Source: Bradyrhizobium guangdongense (GTDB lineage: Bacteria > Pseudomonadota > Alphaproteobacteria > Rhizobiales > Xanthobacteraceae). Taken from it: a DNA stretch of 64,000 nt. The notes beneath the pieces are model-generated. The model was not told where the DNA came from and ran no database searches. It saw nothing but the letters and a program-made list of their open reading frames with translations. The position numbers were made by a program, and so were the translations under genes. The stretch is taken from NCBI RefSeq assembly GCF_004114975.1, contig NZ_CP030051.1, positions 3,162,001-3,226,000 on the forward strand, read 5' to 3'. Shown here piece after piece: positions 54,494 through 64,000 of the stretch; the first letter of the stretch is position 1; each line of letters begins with the position of its first letter.

Positions 54494-54666
54494 GTTGCGC
54501 GGGACCTAATCACCATGATCAGGCTCTGCCAATCCCCGACGGGGTCGCGCAAGATTTTTTGCAAGTGCGAATATGCATTGCACGTGACCCGAAGGTACCC
54601 TTTCCTTTGCGGCCTTCGTGCGTTACTTGAGCAATATTGTTCTGATGTGATCCCGGGAGGCGCCCC

Positions 54667-55113
54667 ATGGCCATGACGATGAACGGCGAGGTCCAGCTCG
54701 CAGCGCCGCGCGAGGCCGTGTGGGAAAAGCTCAATGATCCCGCAGTGCTGAAGGCCTGTATCCCCGGCTGCGAGGAGCTGGAGAAGACCGACGACGGCGG
54801 CTTTCGCGCCACGGCCAAGATGAAGGTCGGCCCGGTCTCTGCGCGCTTCAAGGGCAAGGTGACACTGAGCGATCTCGACCCACCGAACGGCTACAAGATC
54901 TCGGGCGAGGGCGAGGGCGGCGTCGCCGGTTTTGCCAAGGGTGGCGCGGCCGTGAAGCTCGCCGAGAAGGACGGCGGCACGCTGCTCTCTTACGATGTGG
55001 AGGCCCAGATCGGCGGCAAGTTGGCGCAGCTGGGCCAGCGCCTCATCAACGGTGCCGCCAAGAAGCTGGCCGACGAGTTTTTCGCGAACTTTGCCAAGGC
55101 GGTACAGGGCTGA
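54667..55113 (+). CDS. coxG: CoxG/SRPBCC-type carbon monoxide dehydrogenase subunit G
   Basis: A 148-residue SRPBCC-fold protein of the CoxG family. It has LAAPREAVWEKLNDPAVLKA, PGCEELEKTDDGGFRA and GEGEGGVAGFAKGGAAV. In CO oxidisers CoxG helps attach the assembly factors to the membrane. Here it has no hydrophobic C-terminal anchor. GGGAGG precedes the ATG. It heads the cox-like cluster, divergent from pcaB. Confidence 0.85.
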   Translation: MAMTMNGEVQLAAPREAVWEKLNDPAVLKACIPGCEELEKTDDGGFRATAKMKVGPVSARFKGKVTLSDLDPPNGYKISGEGEGGVAGFAKGGAAVKLAEKDGGTLLSYDVEAQIGGKLAQLGQRLINGAAKKLADEFFANFAKAVQG

Positions 55114-55252
55114 AACCTATCGTCTTTCGGCATAGCGGCTTGCGTCCGGGGTGATGTTGCCCCAGGGGACAATGGCCCATATGATGGGTTGGAATAATTA
55201 TAAAAAAGAACCGCTTCGACGGGACCCGTCGGGGCGCTGACAGAGAGTGCTT

Positions 55253-55738
<486 letters not shown>

Positions 55739-55768
55739 CCGCCGCCCTCCCGCGATCAGGACACCCTC

Positions 55769-56575
55769 ATGTACGAATTCAAATACCACCGCCCCGGGAC
55801 CGTCCGGCAGGCCGCCAATCTCCTGGTGAAGAACGAAGACGCCAAGCTGATCGCCGGCGGTCACACGCTGATTCCGGTCATGAAGCAGCGGCTGGCCAGC
55901 CCGCCGCATCTGGTCGACCTCTCCCATATCGAGGGGCTGAACACGATCGAGATGAAGGGCCGCTCGCTGGTGATCGGCGCCACCGCCAAACATGCCGAGG
56001 TCGCGACCTCGGCCATCGTCGGCGAGGCGATTCCCGCGCTGGCCGATCTTGCCGGCCAGATCGGCGATCCCGCCGTGCGCCACAAGGGCACGATCGGCGG
56101 TTCGCTCGCCAACAACGATCCCACCGCGGACTATCCTGCCGCCGTGCTGGCGCTGGGCGCGACCATCGTCACCAACAAGCGTCGCCTCAAGGCGGAAGAG
56201 TATTTCCAGGGCCTGTTCTCGACCGCGCTGGAGGCCGACGAGATCATCACCAAGGTGATGTTCCCGCTGCCCAAGAAGGCCGCCTACATCAAGTTCCGCA
56301 ACCAGGCCTCGCGCTACGCGCTGGTCGGCGTCTTCGTGGCGCGGCGTCCCTCGGACGTGCGCGTCGCCGTCACCGGAGCCGGTTCGAACGGCGTGTTCCG
56401 CGTCGAGGCCTTCGAGGAGGCGCTGAAGAAGCGGTTCTCATCCAAGGTGCTCGACGGCATCGAGGTGCCTGCGGAAGGGCTGAACAGCGACATCCATGGC
56501 AGCGCCGAGTACCGTGCCCATCTGATTGGCGTGCTGACGCGCCGCGCCCTCGATGCCGCCAACGCCAAGGAGTGA
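55769..56575 (+). CDS. coxM: FAD-binding medium subunit of a molybdenum hydroxylase (CoxM-like)
   Basis: A 268-residue FAD subunit. LIAGGHTLIPVMKQRLA and GTIGGSLANNDPTADYPAAV are the two FAD-contacting loops of the CO/xanthine dehydrogenase family. MYEFKYHRPGTVRQAA is the usual opening. It takes electrons from CoxS and passes them to the respiratory chain. The spacer to coxS is only 30 bases. No coxL is found before or after it. Confidence 0.9.
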   Translation: MYEFKYHRPGTVRQAANLLVKNEDAKLIAGGHTLIPVMKQRLASPPHLVDLSHIEGLNTIEMKGRSLVIGATAKHAEVATSAIVGEAIPALADLAGQIGDPAVRHKGTIGGSLANNDPTADYPAAVLALGATIVTNKRRLKAEEYFQGLFSTALEADEIITKVMFPLPKKAAYIKFRNQASRYALVGVFVARRPSDVRVAVTGAGSNGVFRVEAFEEALKKRFSSKVLDGIEVPAEGLNSDIHGSAEYRAHLIGVLTRRALDAANAKE

Positions 56576-56633
56576 GTGAACCTCACGCCTCGGCCAAACT
56601 TGTCCCGTGAGGGCGTAAGCGAGACTGGCTTTC

Positions 56634-57542
56634 ATGACTTCAGCGACCCTGCCGGCATCGGTCGATGCGATGCTCGAACTCTTGACCTCGCGCGGCTATC
56701 TCGCCGAGCGGTCGCTGGCGACGGTGACGTATCTCTCGCTGCGCATGGGCCGCCCGCTGTTCCTGGAAGGCGAGGCCGGCGTCGGCAAGACCGAGATTGC
56801 AAAGGTGCTCTCGGCAGCGCTCGGGCGGAAGCTGATCCGCCTGCAATGCTACGAAGGTCTCGACGTCTCCTCCGCCGTCTATGAGTGGAACAGCGCCGCG
56901 CAGATGATCGCCATCCGGATGGCCGAAGCCGCCGGCGACACCGATCGCGAGCAGCTGTCGAGCGACATCTTCGCGGACCGATACATGATCAAGCGGCCGC
57001 TGCTCCAGGCACTGGAGCCGGACGTTGCCGGCCCTCCGGTGCTGCTGATCGACGAACTCGACCGTGCCGACGAGGCCTTCGAAGCTTATCTTCTGGAGAT
57101 CCTCAGCGACTTCCAGGTGACGATCCCGGAATTCGGCACCGTGAAGGCGCCGCATCCGCCGATCGTCATCATCACCTCCAACCGCACCCGCGAGATTCAC
57201 GACGCGCTGAAGCGGCGCTGTCTCTATCACTGGGTCGATTATCCCGCCGCCGAGCGCGAGCTTGCGATCGTCAAGTCGCGCGTGCCCGGCATCTCCGCCA
57301 AGCTGTCGCAGCAGGTCGTCCGTTTCGTGCAGGCGCTACGCGATCAGGATTTTTACAAATCGCCAGGGGTCGCCGAGACCATCGACTGGGCCACCGCGCT
57401 CTCGGAGCTCGATGCCCGCTCGCTGACCCCGCAAGTGGTCGGCGACACGCTGGGCGCGCTGCTCAAGTACCAGGACGACATCACCCGCATGCAGGGCGAC
57501 ACCTTGCAGAAGGTGCTGAAGGAAGCGACGAGCGAGAATTGA
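56634..57542 (+). CDS. coxD: MoxR-type AAA+ ATPase (CoxD-like)
   Basis: A 302-residue AAA+ protein. Walker A is EGEAGVGKTEIAKVLS and Walker B is PVLLIDELDRADEAFEAYLL, with sensor 1 in IVIITSNRTREIHDALKRRC. CoxD-type MoxR ATPases work with a von Willebrand-domain partner (CoxE, next gene) to mature the Mo-S-Cu or Mo-S site. It is located behind coxM in the same direction. Confidence 0.9.
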   Translation: MTSATLPASVDAMLELLTSRGYLAERSLATVTYLSLRMGRPLFLEGEAGVGKTEIAKVLSAALGRKLIRLQCYEGLDVSSAVYEWNSAAQMIAIRMAEAAGDTDREQLSSDIFADRYMIKRPLLQALEPDVAGPPVLLIDELDRADEAFEAYLLEILSDFQVTIPEFGTVKAPHPPIVIITSNRTREIHDALKRRCLYHWVDYPAAERELAIVKSRVPGISAKLSQQVVRFVQALRDQDFYKSPGVAETIDWATALSELDARSLTPQVVGDTLGALLKYQDDITRMQGDTLQKVLKEATSEN

Positions 57543-57564
57543 CGCGCGGGCGTCATAACGAACT

Positions 57565-57693
57565 CGTCATTCCGGGGCGCGCGTAGCGCGAGCCCGGAAT
57601 CCATCGGGCCGCAGGGACAGTGGATGAATGGATTCTCAGATGCGCAATTGCGCATCATAGCTCGCGCCAAAGCGGGCGCGCCCCGGAATGACG
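57565..57693. repeat. Long inverted repeat (CGTCATTCCGGGGCGCGC family)
   Basis: CGTCATTCCGGGGCGCGC (57565-57582) is repeated as a perfect 18-base reverse complement at 57676-57693. The centre contains GATTCTCAGATGCGCAATTG and a smaller palindrome (ATGCGCAATTGCGCAT). It interrupts the cox-like cluster between coxD and coxE. This end sequence is common between Bradyrhizobium genes (from memory). Confidence 0.85.
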
Positions 57694-57710
57694 GCTGAGA
57701 GTGTGGACGC

Positions 57711-58913
57711 ATGGCCATCAACCATCTCGCGCCTGAAAAGACCGAGCAATTCGCCGACAACATTGTCGGCTTCGCCCGTGCGTTGCGCTCTGCGGGCATG
57801 CCGGTCGGGCCCGGTGCGGTGATCGATGCCATGAGCGCGCTGCAAGTGATCGACATCGGCAACCGCGCCGACGTATTCACCACGCTGGAGGCGATCTTCG
57901 TCAAGCGCCACGAGCACGCACTGATCTTCAAGCAAGCCTTCAATCTGTTCTTCCGCGCCTCGGAGGAATGGAAGCACATGCTGGATTCGGTGCCACTGCC
58001 GGAGGAAGCCAGGAAGAAGCCGCAGGCCGGCGCCCGCCGCGTGCAGGAGGCGATGTCGCAGCCGCGGATGACGGAGACGCCGCAGCATCAGGAGCAGGAT
58101 CTGCGCCTGTCGGTCTCCGACAAGGAAATCCTTCAGAAGAAGGATTTTGCACAGATGAGCGCGGCCGAAATCACCGAAGCGCTGCGGGCCATCGAGAGGA
58201 TGCACCTGCCGCAGGCGGAGCTTCTGACCCGCCGCTACCTGCCCGATCCGCGCGGGCTGCGGCTCGACCTGCGCCGCACCTTGCGCGCCTCCTTGCGCAC
58301 CGGCGGCGACATCATCGACATTCATCGTCGCGGGCCGATCCAGAAGCCGGCCCCGATCGTGGCGCTGCTCGACATCTCCGGCTCGATGAGCGAGTACACC
58401 CGCCTGTTCCTGCATTTCCTGCATGCCATCGGCGACGCACGCAAGCGCGTCTCGGTATTCCTGTTCGGCACGCGCCTCACCAATGTGACACGCGCGCTGC
58501 GCCAGCGCGATCCGGACGAGGCGCTGGCGAGTTGCTCGGCCTCGGTCGAGGACTGGGCCGGGGGCACGCGGATCTCGGCCTCGCTGCACAACTTCAACAA
58601 ATTGTGGGCGCGGCGCGTGCTGAGCCAGGGCGCCATCGTGCTCTTGATTTCGGACGGGCTGGAACGCGAGGCCGATTCCAAGCTGGCCTTCGAGATGGAC
58701 CGGCTGCACCGCTCCTGCCGGCGGCTGATCTGGCTGAACCCGCTGCTCAGGTTTGGCGGCTTCGAGGCCAAGGCCCAGGGCATCAAAATGATGCTCCCGC
58801 ACGTTGACGAATTCCGGCCCGTGCATAATTTGAGTTCGATCCAGGAGCTGATCGCCACGCTCTCCCGGCCGCTGCCGCCGCATCACCGCAGTCTGATCCG
58901 CTCCGCAGCTTGA
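57711..58913 (+). CDS. coxE: von Willebrand factor A domain protein (CoxE-like)
   Basis: A 400-residue protein of the CoxE family. The metal-ion-dependent adhesion site is VALLDISGSMSEYTRL with later GGTRISASLH and LLISDGLERE. Its N-terminal part is helical. It is the partner of the CoxD ATPase in metallocentre maturation. The inverted repeat lies just upstream, so transcription could be partly separated from coxD. Confidence 0.9.
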   Translation: MAINHLAPEKTEQFADNIVGFARALRSAGMPVGPGAVIDAMSALQVIDIGNRADVFTTLEAIFVKRHEHALIFKQAFNLFFRASEEWKHMLDSVPLPEEARKKPQAGARRVQEAMSQPRMTETPQHQEQDLRLSVSDKEILQKKDFAQMSAAEITEALRAIERMHLPQAELLTRRYLPDPRGLRLDLRRTLRASLRTGGDIIDIHRRGPIQKPAPIVALLDISGSMSEYTRLFLHFLHAIGDARKRVSVFLFGTRLTNVTRALRQRDPDEALASCSASVEDWAGGTRISASLHNFNKLWARRVLSQGAIVLLISDGLEREADSKLAFEMDRLHRSCRRLIWLNPLLRFGGFEAKAQGIKMMLPHVDEFRPVHNLSSIQELIATLSRPLPPHHRSLIRSAA

Positions 58914-58923
58914 GAGGTCCACC

Positions 58924-59247
<324 letters not shown>

Positions 59248-59249
59248 CC

Positions 59250-59951
59250 GTGAAGCTCGCAATCCTGCACGAACTGAATGCCGAGCGCGCCGCGCGCCGG
59301 CCGGTAATCTTGGTGACCGACACCGAGAGCGGCGAGCAGCGCCTGGTGAAGGCGGCCGATTTCGCCAAGGATCCGCTGCGCGCCGAGCTGGACAAGCAGC
59401 TTCGCATGGGCAAGAGCGCCAATGTCGAGGTCGGCGGCAAGAAGCTCTTCCTCAACGTCTACGCGCCGACCGCAAAGCTCGTCATCGTCGGCGCGGTTCA
59501 TATCAGCCAGGCGCTGGCGCCGCTGGCGCGCTCGCTCGGCTACGACGTCACGGTGGTCGATCCGCGTACGGCCTTTGCGAGCCCCGAACGGTTCCCCGAC
59601 ATTCCGCTGGTCGCCGAATGGCCCGACACCGCGCTGCCGCCGCTGAACGTCGATGCCTACACCGCCTTCGTCGCGGTGACCCATGATCCGAAGATCGATG
59701 ATCCCGCGCTGCTCCACGCCTTCGAGCGCAACTGCTTCTATATCGGCGCGCTCGGCTCGCGGAAAACGCATGCCAAACGCGGCGACCGGCTGCGGGCGCA
59801 GGGCGCGAAGGAAAGCGACATCGCGCGCATTCACGCGCCGATCGGCCTTGCGATCGGTGCGGTTTCGCCGGCCGAGATCGCGGTGGCGATCATGGCGGAG
59901 ATCACGGCGGTGCTCCGGCTGCCTCCCAAGGAAAAAGAAGAAGCGGCATGA
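59250..59951 (+). CDS. XdhC-type Rossmann domain protein
   Basis: A 233-residue protein equal to the XdhC C-terminal half. KLVIVGAVHISQALAPLARS and GYDVTVVDPRTAFASPERFP form the Rossmann fold. FYIGALGSRKTHAKRGDRL and HAPIGLAIGAVSPAEIAVAI are the family signatures. Its N-terminal 60 residues are unrelated to the core. GTG start, directly after the N-terminal domain gene. It probably supplies sulfurated cofactor. Confidence 0.87.
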   Translation: MKLAILHELNAERAARRPVILVTDTESGEQRLVKAADFAKDPLRAELDKQLRMGKSANVEVGGKKLFLNVYAPTAKLVIVGAVHISQALAPLARSLGYDVTVVDPRTAFASPERFPDIPLVAEWPDTALPPLNVDAYTAFVAVTHDPKIDDPALLHAFERNCFYIGALGSRKTHAKRGDRLRAQGAKESDIARIHAPIGLAIGAVSPAEIAVAIMAEITAVLRLPPKEKEEAA

Positions 59952-61552
59952 AGTTCGGACCGGCGAGCCCCAGGGATGCGATCGGCGGGGTGACCGTCCA
60001 CACCCTGCGCCAGGGTTCGCTGGTGCTGAAGAAGGGCACGACGATCGGTCCCGCCGAGATCGAGCAGCTCGAGCGTGCCGGCATCAAGGACATCGTCGTG
60101 GTGCGGATGGAGGCGGGAGACGTCTCCGAGGACGTCGCGGCCGCCAGCATCGCGCTTGCGATCGGCGGCGAGGGCATTCATGTCGAGCGCGCCTTCACCG
60201 GCCGCGCCAATCTGTTCGCCGCGCGTCCGGGCGTGTTGGTGATCGACCGCGCCGCGGTCGACCGCATCAACAATATCGACGAGGCCATCACCTTTGCCAC
60301 GCTCCCGGCGTTCAAGCCGGTGGTCGAAGGCGAGATGGTCGGTACCGTAAAGATCATCCCGTTCGGCGTCGGGGGAGATTTGCGCGACGCGGCGGTGAAA
60401 GCTGCCGGCAAGGACGTGCTGACGGTCGCGCCCTACGTCATCAAGCGCGTCGGCGTGGTCTCGACGCTGCTGCCGGGCCTCTCGTCCAAGGTGATCGACA
60501 AGACGCTGCGCGTCACCGCCGAGCGGCTGGCGCCGGCTGGCGCCGGCATCATCGCGGAGCGGCGAGTCCAGCATGACGAGCATGCGCTGTCGGCTGCGAT
60601 CAAGGAATTGCTCGGCCTTGGCGCCGAGCTGGTGATCGTGTTCGGCGCGTCGGCGATCGCCGACCGCCGCGACGTGATCCCCGCGGCCGTCACCGGTATC
60701 GGCGGCGAGATCGAGCATTTCGGCATGCCGGTCGATCCCGGCAATCTGCTGCTGATCGCGCGCGCCGGTGGCGTGCCGGTGCTGGGCGCGCCGGGCTGCG
60801 CGCGCTCGCCGGTCGAGAACGGCTTCGACTGGGTCCTGATGCGGCTGCTCGCCGGCATCAAGGTGACACGGTCCGAGCTGATGGGTATGGGTGTCGGCGG
60901 CCTGTTGATGGAAATCGTGACGCGCCCGCAGCCGCGCGCAAAACCCGAGCCCGAGGGCAACAGCCAGGTCGCCGCCATCGTGCTTGCAGCAGGCCGTTCG
61001 ACCCGCATGGGCGGGCCGAACAAGCTGCTCGCCGAGTTCGACGGCAAGAAGCTGGTGCGGATCGCGACCGAGCAGGCGCTGGCTTCCAGGGCCTCGGAGG
61101 TAATCGTCGTCACCGGCCACCAGAGCGAGCTGGTCGAGCAGGCGCTGCAGGGCCTGAAGGTGCGCTTCGTCAGGAATCCGGATTTTGCCGGCGGCATCGC
61201 GAGCTCGGTCAAATCGGGCATCGCGGCCGTGCCCGAGGCTTGCGACGGCGCGGTGGTCTGCCTTGGCGATATGCCGCTGATCGATGCCGGCCTGATCGAC
61301 CGCCTCATCGACAGTTTCGCGCCGGACCGAGGCAATCTGATCGTCGTGCCAGTCAGCGAAGGCCGCCGCGGCAATCCCGTGCTGTGGTCGCGCCGTTTCT
61401 TCAAGGAGCTCATGACGCTCGATGGCGACGTCGGCGCGCGACACCTGATCGCCAAGCACACCGAAGCGGTCGCCGAAGTGCCCGTGGATGGCGAAGGTGC
61501 CTTCCTCGACATCGACACGCCGCAGGCGCTGGAAGCGGCGCGACGCGGATGA
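59948..61552 (+). CDS. Molybdopterin-binding / nucleotidyltransferase fusion protein (MocA-like)
   Basis: A 534-residue fusion. The first about 330 residues resemble molybdopterin-binding (MoeA/MogA-type) domains: GVTVHTLRQGSLVLKKGTTI, and LVIVFGASAIADRRDVIPAA. The C-terminal 200 form a MobA/MocA-like nucleotidyltransferase: AIVLAAGRSTRMGGPNKLLA, VVCLGDMPLID. It would attach CMP to the cofactor. The start overlaps the previous stop by four bases. It is the last gene of the cox-like cluster. Confidence 0.85.
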   Translation: MKFGPASPRDAIGGVTVHTLRQGSLVLKKGTTIGPAEIEQLERAGIKDIVVVRMEAGDVSEDVAAASIALAIGGEGIHVERAFTGRANLFAARPGVLVIDRAAVDRINNIDEAITFATLPAFKPVVEGEMVGTVKIIPFGVGGDLRDAAVKAAGKDVLTVAPYVIKRVGVVSTLLPGLSSKVIDKTLRVTAERLAPAGAGIIAERRVQHDEHALSAAIKELLGLGAELVIVFGASAIADRRDVIPAAVTGIGGEIEHFGMPVDPGNLLLIARAGGVPVLGAPGCARSPVENGFDWVLMRLLAGIKVTRSELMGMGVGGLLMEIVTRPQPRAKPEPEGNSQVAAIVLAAGRSTRMGGPNKLLAEFDGKKLVRIATEQALASRASEVIVVTGHQSELVEQALQGLKVRFVRNPDFAGGIASSVKSGIAAVPEACDGAVVCLGDMPLIDAGLIDRLIDSFAPDRGNLIVVPVSEGRRGNPVLWSRRFFKELMTLDGDVGARHLIAKHTEAVAEVPVDGEGAFLDIDTPQALEAARRG

Positions 61553-61564
61553 TGCTGCCGTAAC

Positions 61565-61680
61565 TTCGTAGGGTGGGTTAAATCGCGGCTGCGCGAAGCG
61601 CAGTCCGCCGGCGTAACCACCACGTCTGTTTCCGCGGTGACACAGTTGGTGGATTACGCTTCGCTAATCCACCCTACGAA
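61565..61680. repeat. Inverted repeat (TTCGTAGGGTGGGTTA family)
   Basis: TTCGTAGGGTGGGTTA (61565-61580) pairs with TAATCCACCCTACGAA (61665-61680), 15 of 16 matching. A smaller inner palindrome (GCTGCGCGAAGCGCAG) lies between. It follows the cox-like cluster and may terminate it. The GTAGGGTGGGTTA end is well known as an intergenic element in rhizobia (from memory). Confidence 0.8.
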
Positions 61681-61765
61681 TCCTCGTTTTCAACCACCCG
61701 TTCACCATCTGGAAACGACCGCCGCTTAGAATCCCGGCCACCTGCCTTGGGGGGAGGGGTTTTCC

Positions 61766-62155
61766 ATGACTTCGAACGTCGTCGCGCGCCGTTGCGCGAT
61801 ATTTTTCTTTGCGCTGTCGGTTTGTGTTTCCGGGGCTCGTTACATCACCGAAGCCCATGCGGCCGGTGCATTCGCCGTCGGCAAGTGCGGCGCTTACGGC
61901 CAGGCCTATGATTACAACGCCGAGCACGAGGCGCGTGCCGCCGCGCAGAAGCAGTGCAAGGGCGAATGCACGACCGTGACGATGAAGCGCGCTTGCGCCG
62001 CGATGTCGGTCGACATGACCAATCCCTGCGGCGCCTATGGCTACGCCGTGAAGCCGAAGATCTCGGCCACGCTCAATGCGGCGACGCGCGAATGCTACAA
62101 ATATGGTGGCAAGGAATGCGTCATCCGCGCCTGGGCCTGCGACGCCAAAGGTTGA
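61766..62155 (+). CDS. DUF4189 secreted protein
   Basis: A 129-residue protein with a signal peptide (about residues 1-32). The mature part is DUF4189-like: GKCGAYGQAYDYNAEHEARA, then QKQCKGECTTVTMKRACAAM. It is rich in cysteine (GKC, QKQCKGEC, ATRECYKYGGKEC), which suggests disulfide bonds in the periplasm. GGGAGGGG precedes the start. Family function is unknown. Confidence 0.8.
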   Translation: MTSNVVARRCAIFFFALSVCVSGARYITEAHAAGAFAVGKCGAYGQAYDYNAEHEARAAAQKQCKGECTTVTMKRACAAMSVDMTNPCGAYGYAVKPKISATLNAATRECYKYGGKECVIRAWACDAKG

Positions 62156-62175
62156 TCACCGGCTGATGCGCTCGA

Positions 62176-63957
62176 TCAGGCTTCGGCTCCGACCGACCAG
62201 GGTACTTTCGTCTTGACGAATTCCGACCACGCCTTGTTCAGGCGCGGTTCGACGCCGATCATGGCGTGGGCCTGCCAGCCGGCAATTGCGGCCGCGGCGG
62301 TGCCGCTACCTGCCTCCGTCCCGATGTCCGCGAGCAGCGAAGCGGTCGTCGCCATGTCGTTGTAGATGCCGAGCTGCTGTTGCAATTCGGCGAGCTTGCC
62401 GGAAAAGCGTTTGGCCGATTTTCGTTCGCCGTACAGCGGCAGCAGGAAATCGGCGACGTAGCGCAGTTTCTTCGCGGCAAGCCGGACCCGGTGCCGCTCT
62501 TCCGTGCCGCGTGACTTGAAGCGGCGGCCGCGCTTGAGCACCTTGGCATGCTGCGCCGACAGGATGCGCTGCGCGAAATTGGTGGCGGGCTCGGCGAGTT
62601 GCGCCAGATGCTCCGGCGCGACGTCGCTGCGCCAGCCGCGTGCCTCGATCCAGCCGCCAAGACCGATCAGGAAAAGCGACGTGCGGCGATCCGCCAGCAC
62701 CTGGCGCACCGTCTCATAGCTGGCGGTCCGACGCTGCTCGACGGCGACTTGAAGGGCGTCGAAGCCGGCGATCGAAGGGCAGCCATTCGCGACGACGCGC
62801 AAGGTGTCTTGCTGAAACACGTCCCAATCGCGCGCAGGCGAGAGATTCTGTGCCAGCCATTTCGCCTCCGACCGCAGCAGGTCGAGCTTGCTGAGCGACA
62901 CCACCGATCGCATCAGGTCCAGCGCGGATCGCAGGCGACGCAGCGCGACGCGAAGCTGGTGAATGCCCTCGGGATCGCGTCCGTCCTCGGCGGCCGGGAT
63001 CGACTGGAGCAGATGCAGCAGACAGGCGCGCAGGATCGCGGCGAATGTCTCGTCGAGCGATGAGGATGGGTCGAGCCGAAGCTTGCGCGGCTTCTTGACG
63101 ACTGGCGAGGTGCCGGCCGCGAGCTCGAACCCGCGCGTCGACTTGCCGCGAATGGAGGGCCTGACCGGCCCATGCTCGGCGAGCCGCAGCGCAAGCTCCC
63201 AGATGGCGGACGGGCTGCCTGCCTTGAGCTCGAGCTCGATCTCGCTGACCTGAAGCGACCGATCGCCGGCGGTCAGATGGCCCTGGTCGAAGGCGACCTC
63301 GATCGTGCCCGACGGCAGGTCGATGACGCGTTGATGCCTGTGAATGTCGGTGCTGAAGATCGCTTCGAGCGGACGGCGCGCGAGATCCGCACGCAGCTTC
63401 TCCGGAAGGAAGGGCAGCGCCAGCGCGAGATCGGGCTCAAAAGAAGGCACGCTCGCCTCCCATTCGCCGCGCCGCAGCGGATCGTTGCCGGATTCGGTCT
63501 TCACCGTTTGGGTGAAACGCGAACCGCTCTGACGGACCCGAAAGCTCAGTCCATTCCGTTGAATCACACGCTTGGACGTATCGTAGTAGACGGCCCGGAG
63601 GTGCTTGCGTGAGCCCTTGTTGCGCGCGTTGGCGACGATGACAGGCGCGTTGCCGAAATCGGCGAGGCGACCGGCGTCGACCAGCAGCTTGAGCTCGATT
63701 TCGGTGGCGTGCGGCGTGGCATCCCGGGAAGGCGTGGTTTCCGGCGCAATCGTCTCCGCGCGAGCTTCGTCGGCGATCCGAGAAGATTCGTTGCGAGAAG
63801 ATTCGTTGTCAGCGCGTGCGGAACCGGACGTCTCGGCGGGAACTGGAACGCCGAAGCCAGTGAATTTCTTCGTGTCGTCCGGGATCGAATGGCCGTTGGC
63901 CTTCGCAAGCCGCTGCAACGGATCGAGGGCTCGTTTGATCGCGCCAGTTTCGGACAT
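62176..63957 (-). CDS. CYTH-CHAD domain protein
   Basis: A 593-residue protein. The CYTH domain starts at about residue 86 with TEIELKLLVD (ExExK metal/triphosphate motif) and continues with RAVYYDTSKRVIQRNGLSFR. The CHAD domain (about 300-560) has EGIHQLRVALRRLRSALDLM and RHRVRLAAKKLRYVADFLLP, basic helices that bind polyphosphate. CYTH-CHAD proteins are linked to polyphosphate and triphosphate metabolism. The N-terminal about 80 residues are low-complexity with a repeated NESSR unit. Confidence 0.9.
   Translation of the reverse strand: MSETGAIKRALDPLQRLAKANGHSIPDDTKKFTGFGVPVPAETSGSARADNESSRNESSRIADEARAETIAPETTPSRDATPHATEIELKLLVDAGRLADFGNAPVIVANARNKGSRKHLRAVYYDTSKRVIQRNGLSFRVRQSGSRFTQTVKTESGNDPLRRGEWEASVPSFEPDLALALPFLPEKLRADLARRPLEAIFSTDIHRHQRVIDLPSGTIEVAFDQGHLTAGDRSLQVSEIELELKAGSPSAIWELALRLAEHGPVRPSIRGKSTRGFELAAGTSPVVKKPRKLRLDPSSSLDETFAAILRACLLHLLQSIPAAEDGRDPEGIHQLRVALRRLRSALDLMRSVVSLSKLDLLRSEAKWLAQNLSPARDWDVFQQDTLRVVANGCPSIAGFDALQVAVEQRRTASYETVRQVLADRRTSLFLIGLGGWIEARGWRSDVAPEHLAQLAEPATNFAQRILSAQHAKVLKRGRRFKSRGTEERHRVRLAAKKLRYVADFLLPLYGERKSAKRFSGKLAELQQQLGIYNDMATTASLLADIGTEAGSGTAAAAIAGWQAHAMIGVEPRLNKAWSEFVKTKVPWSVGAEA
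63781..63808. repeat. Short in-frame tandem repeat in the CYTH-CHAD gene
   Basis: AGAAGATTCGTTG occurs twice, 15 bases apart (63781-63793 and 63796-63808). It encodes a repeated NESSR unit in the unstructured N-terminal linker. The unit is five codons, so copy-number change would keep the frame. Confidence 0.75.
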
Positions 63958-64000
63958 CGAAGGTTTATGACAGTTCAGTGACAGAGTGCCGACATATACC

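Overview
The window is a gene-dense, GC-rich stretch of chromosome from an alphaproteobacterium. It is most likely Bradyrhizobium or a close relative. The reasons are the DUF1476-type F1-ATPase inhibitor (an alphaproteobacterial signature), the gene order purC-purS-purQ-purL ... bolA-grxD ... rpsD ... murI seen in rhizobia, the aromatic-acid (pca) and branched-chain amino acid (liv) genes, and several families of interspersed palindromic repeats of the kind common in Bradyrhizobium. I saw no tRNA, rRNA, CRISPR array, insertion sequence or prophage.

Region 1 (1-10 kb) holds the ATPase inhibitor and the purine genes purC, purS, purQ and purL. A CorA-type transporter and a thioesterase lie between them on the other strand. 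An acyltransferase, a 57-residue DUF1328 protein, an alpha/beta hydrolase and a DUF427 protein follow. Region 2 (10-19.5 kb) has bolA and the monothiol glutaredoxin grxD, a Fe-S/redox partner pair, separated by an LtrA-like protein and the ergothioneine genes egtB-egtD. After these come a macro-domain hydrolase, two tandem serine beta-lactamase-like hydrolases, a threonine aldolase and rpsD, which has a visible promoter, leader hairpins and terminator.

Region 3 (19.6-31.7 kb) is mixed metabolism: an E2-like acyltransferase, a HpcH/HpaI aldolase, murI, a glutathione S-transferase, a membrane cyclic-nucleotide-binding protein, a soluble SecD-like protein, a toxin-antitoxin-like nucleotidyltransferase pair with two operator-like repeats, an acyl-CoA synthetase, an M20 amidohydrolase and a TetR regulator. 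Region 4 (31.8-45.6 kb) is rich in signalling. It holds a NarL/NarX-type two-component pair, an unfamiliar five-gene run (MotA/TolQ/ExbB-like channel, two membrane-anchored unknowns, metallophosphoesterase, Ser/Thr kinase fused to a universal-stress domain), three tiny ORFs, rpe, an EF-hand protein, a KTSC protein, a P1 peptidase, and a large hybrid histidine kinase divergent from a single-domain response regulator.

Region 5 (45.6-55 kb) carries a complete branched-chain amino-acid-type ABC importer (livH-M-G-F plus the binding protein) and the protocatechuate-branch genes pcaB-pcaD-pcaC. Region 6 (54.6-61.6 kb) is a CO-dehydrogenase/xanthine-dehydrogenase-like cluster (coxG, coxS, coxM, coxD, coxE, two XdhC-type genes and a molybdopterin/nucleotidyltransferase fusion). 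The catalytic molybdenum subunit coxL is absent from it. The window ends with a DUF4189 secreted protein and a CYTH-CHAD protein. The points most worth a second look are the channel-phosphatase-kinase operon, the cox cluster without coxL, and the nucleotidyltransferase pair behind twin 21-bp-spaced repeats.
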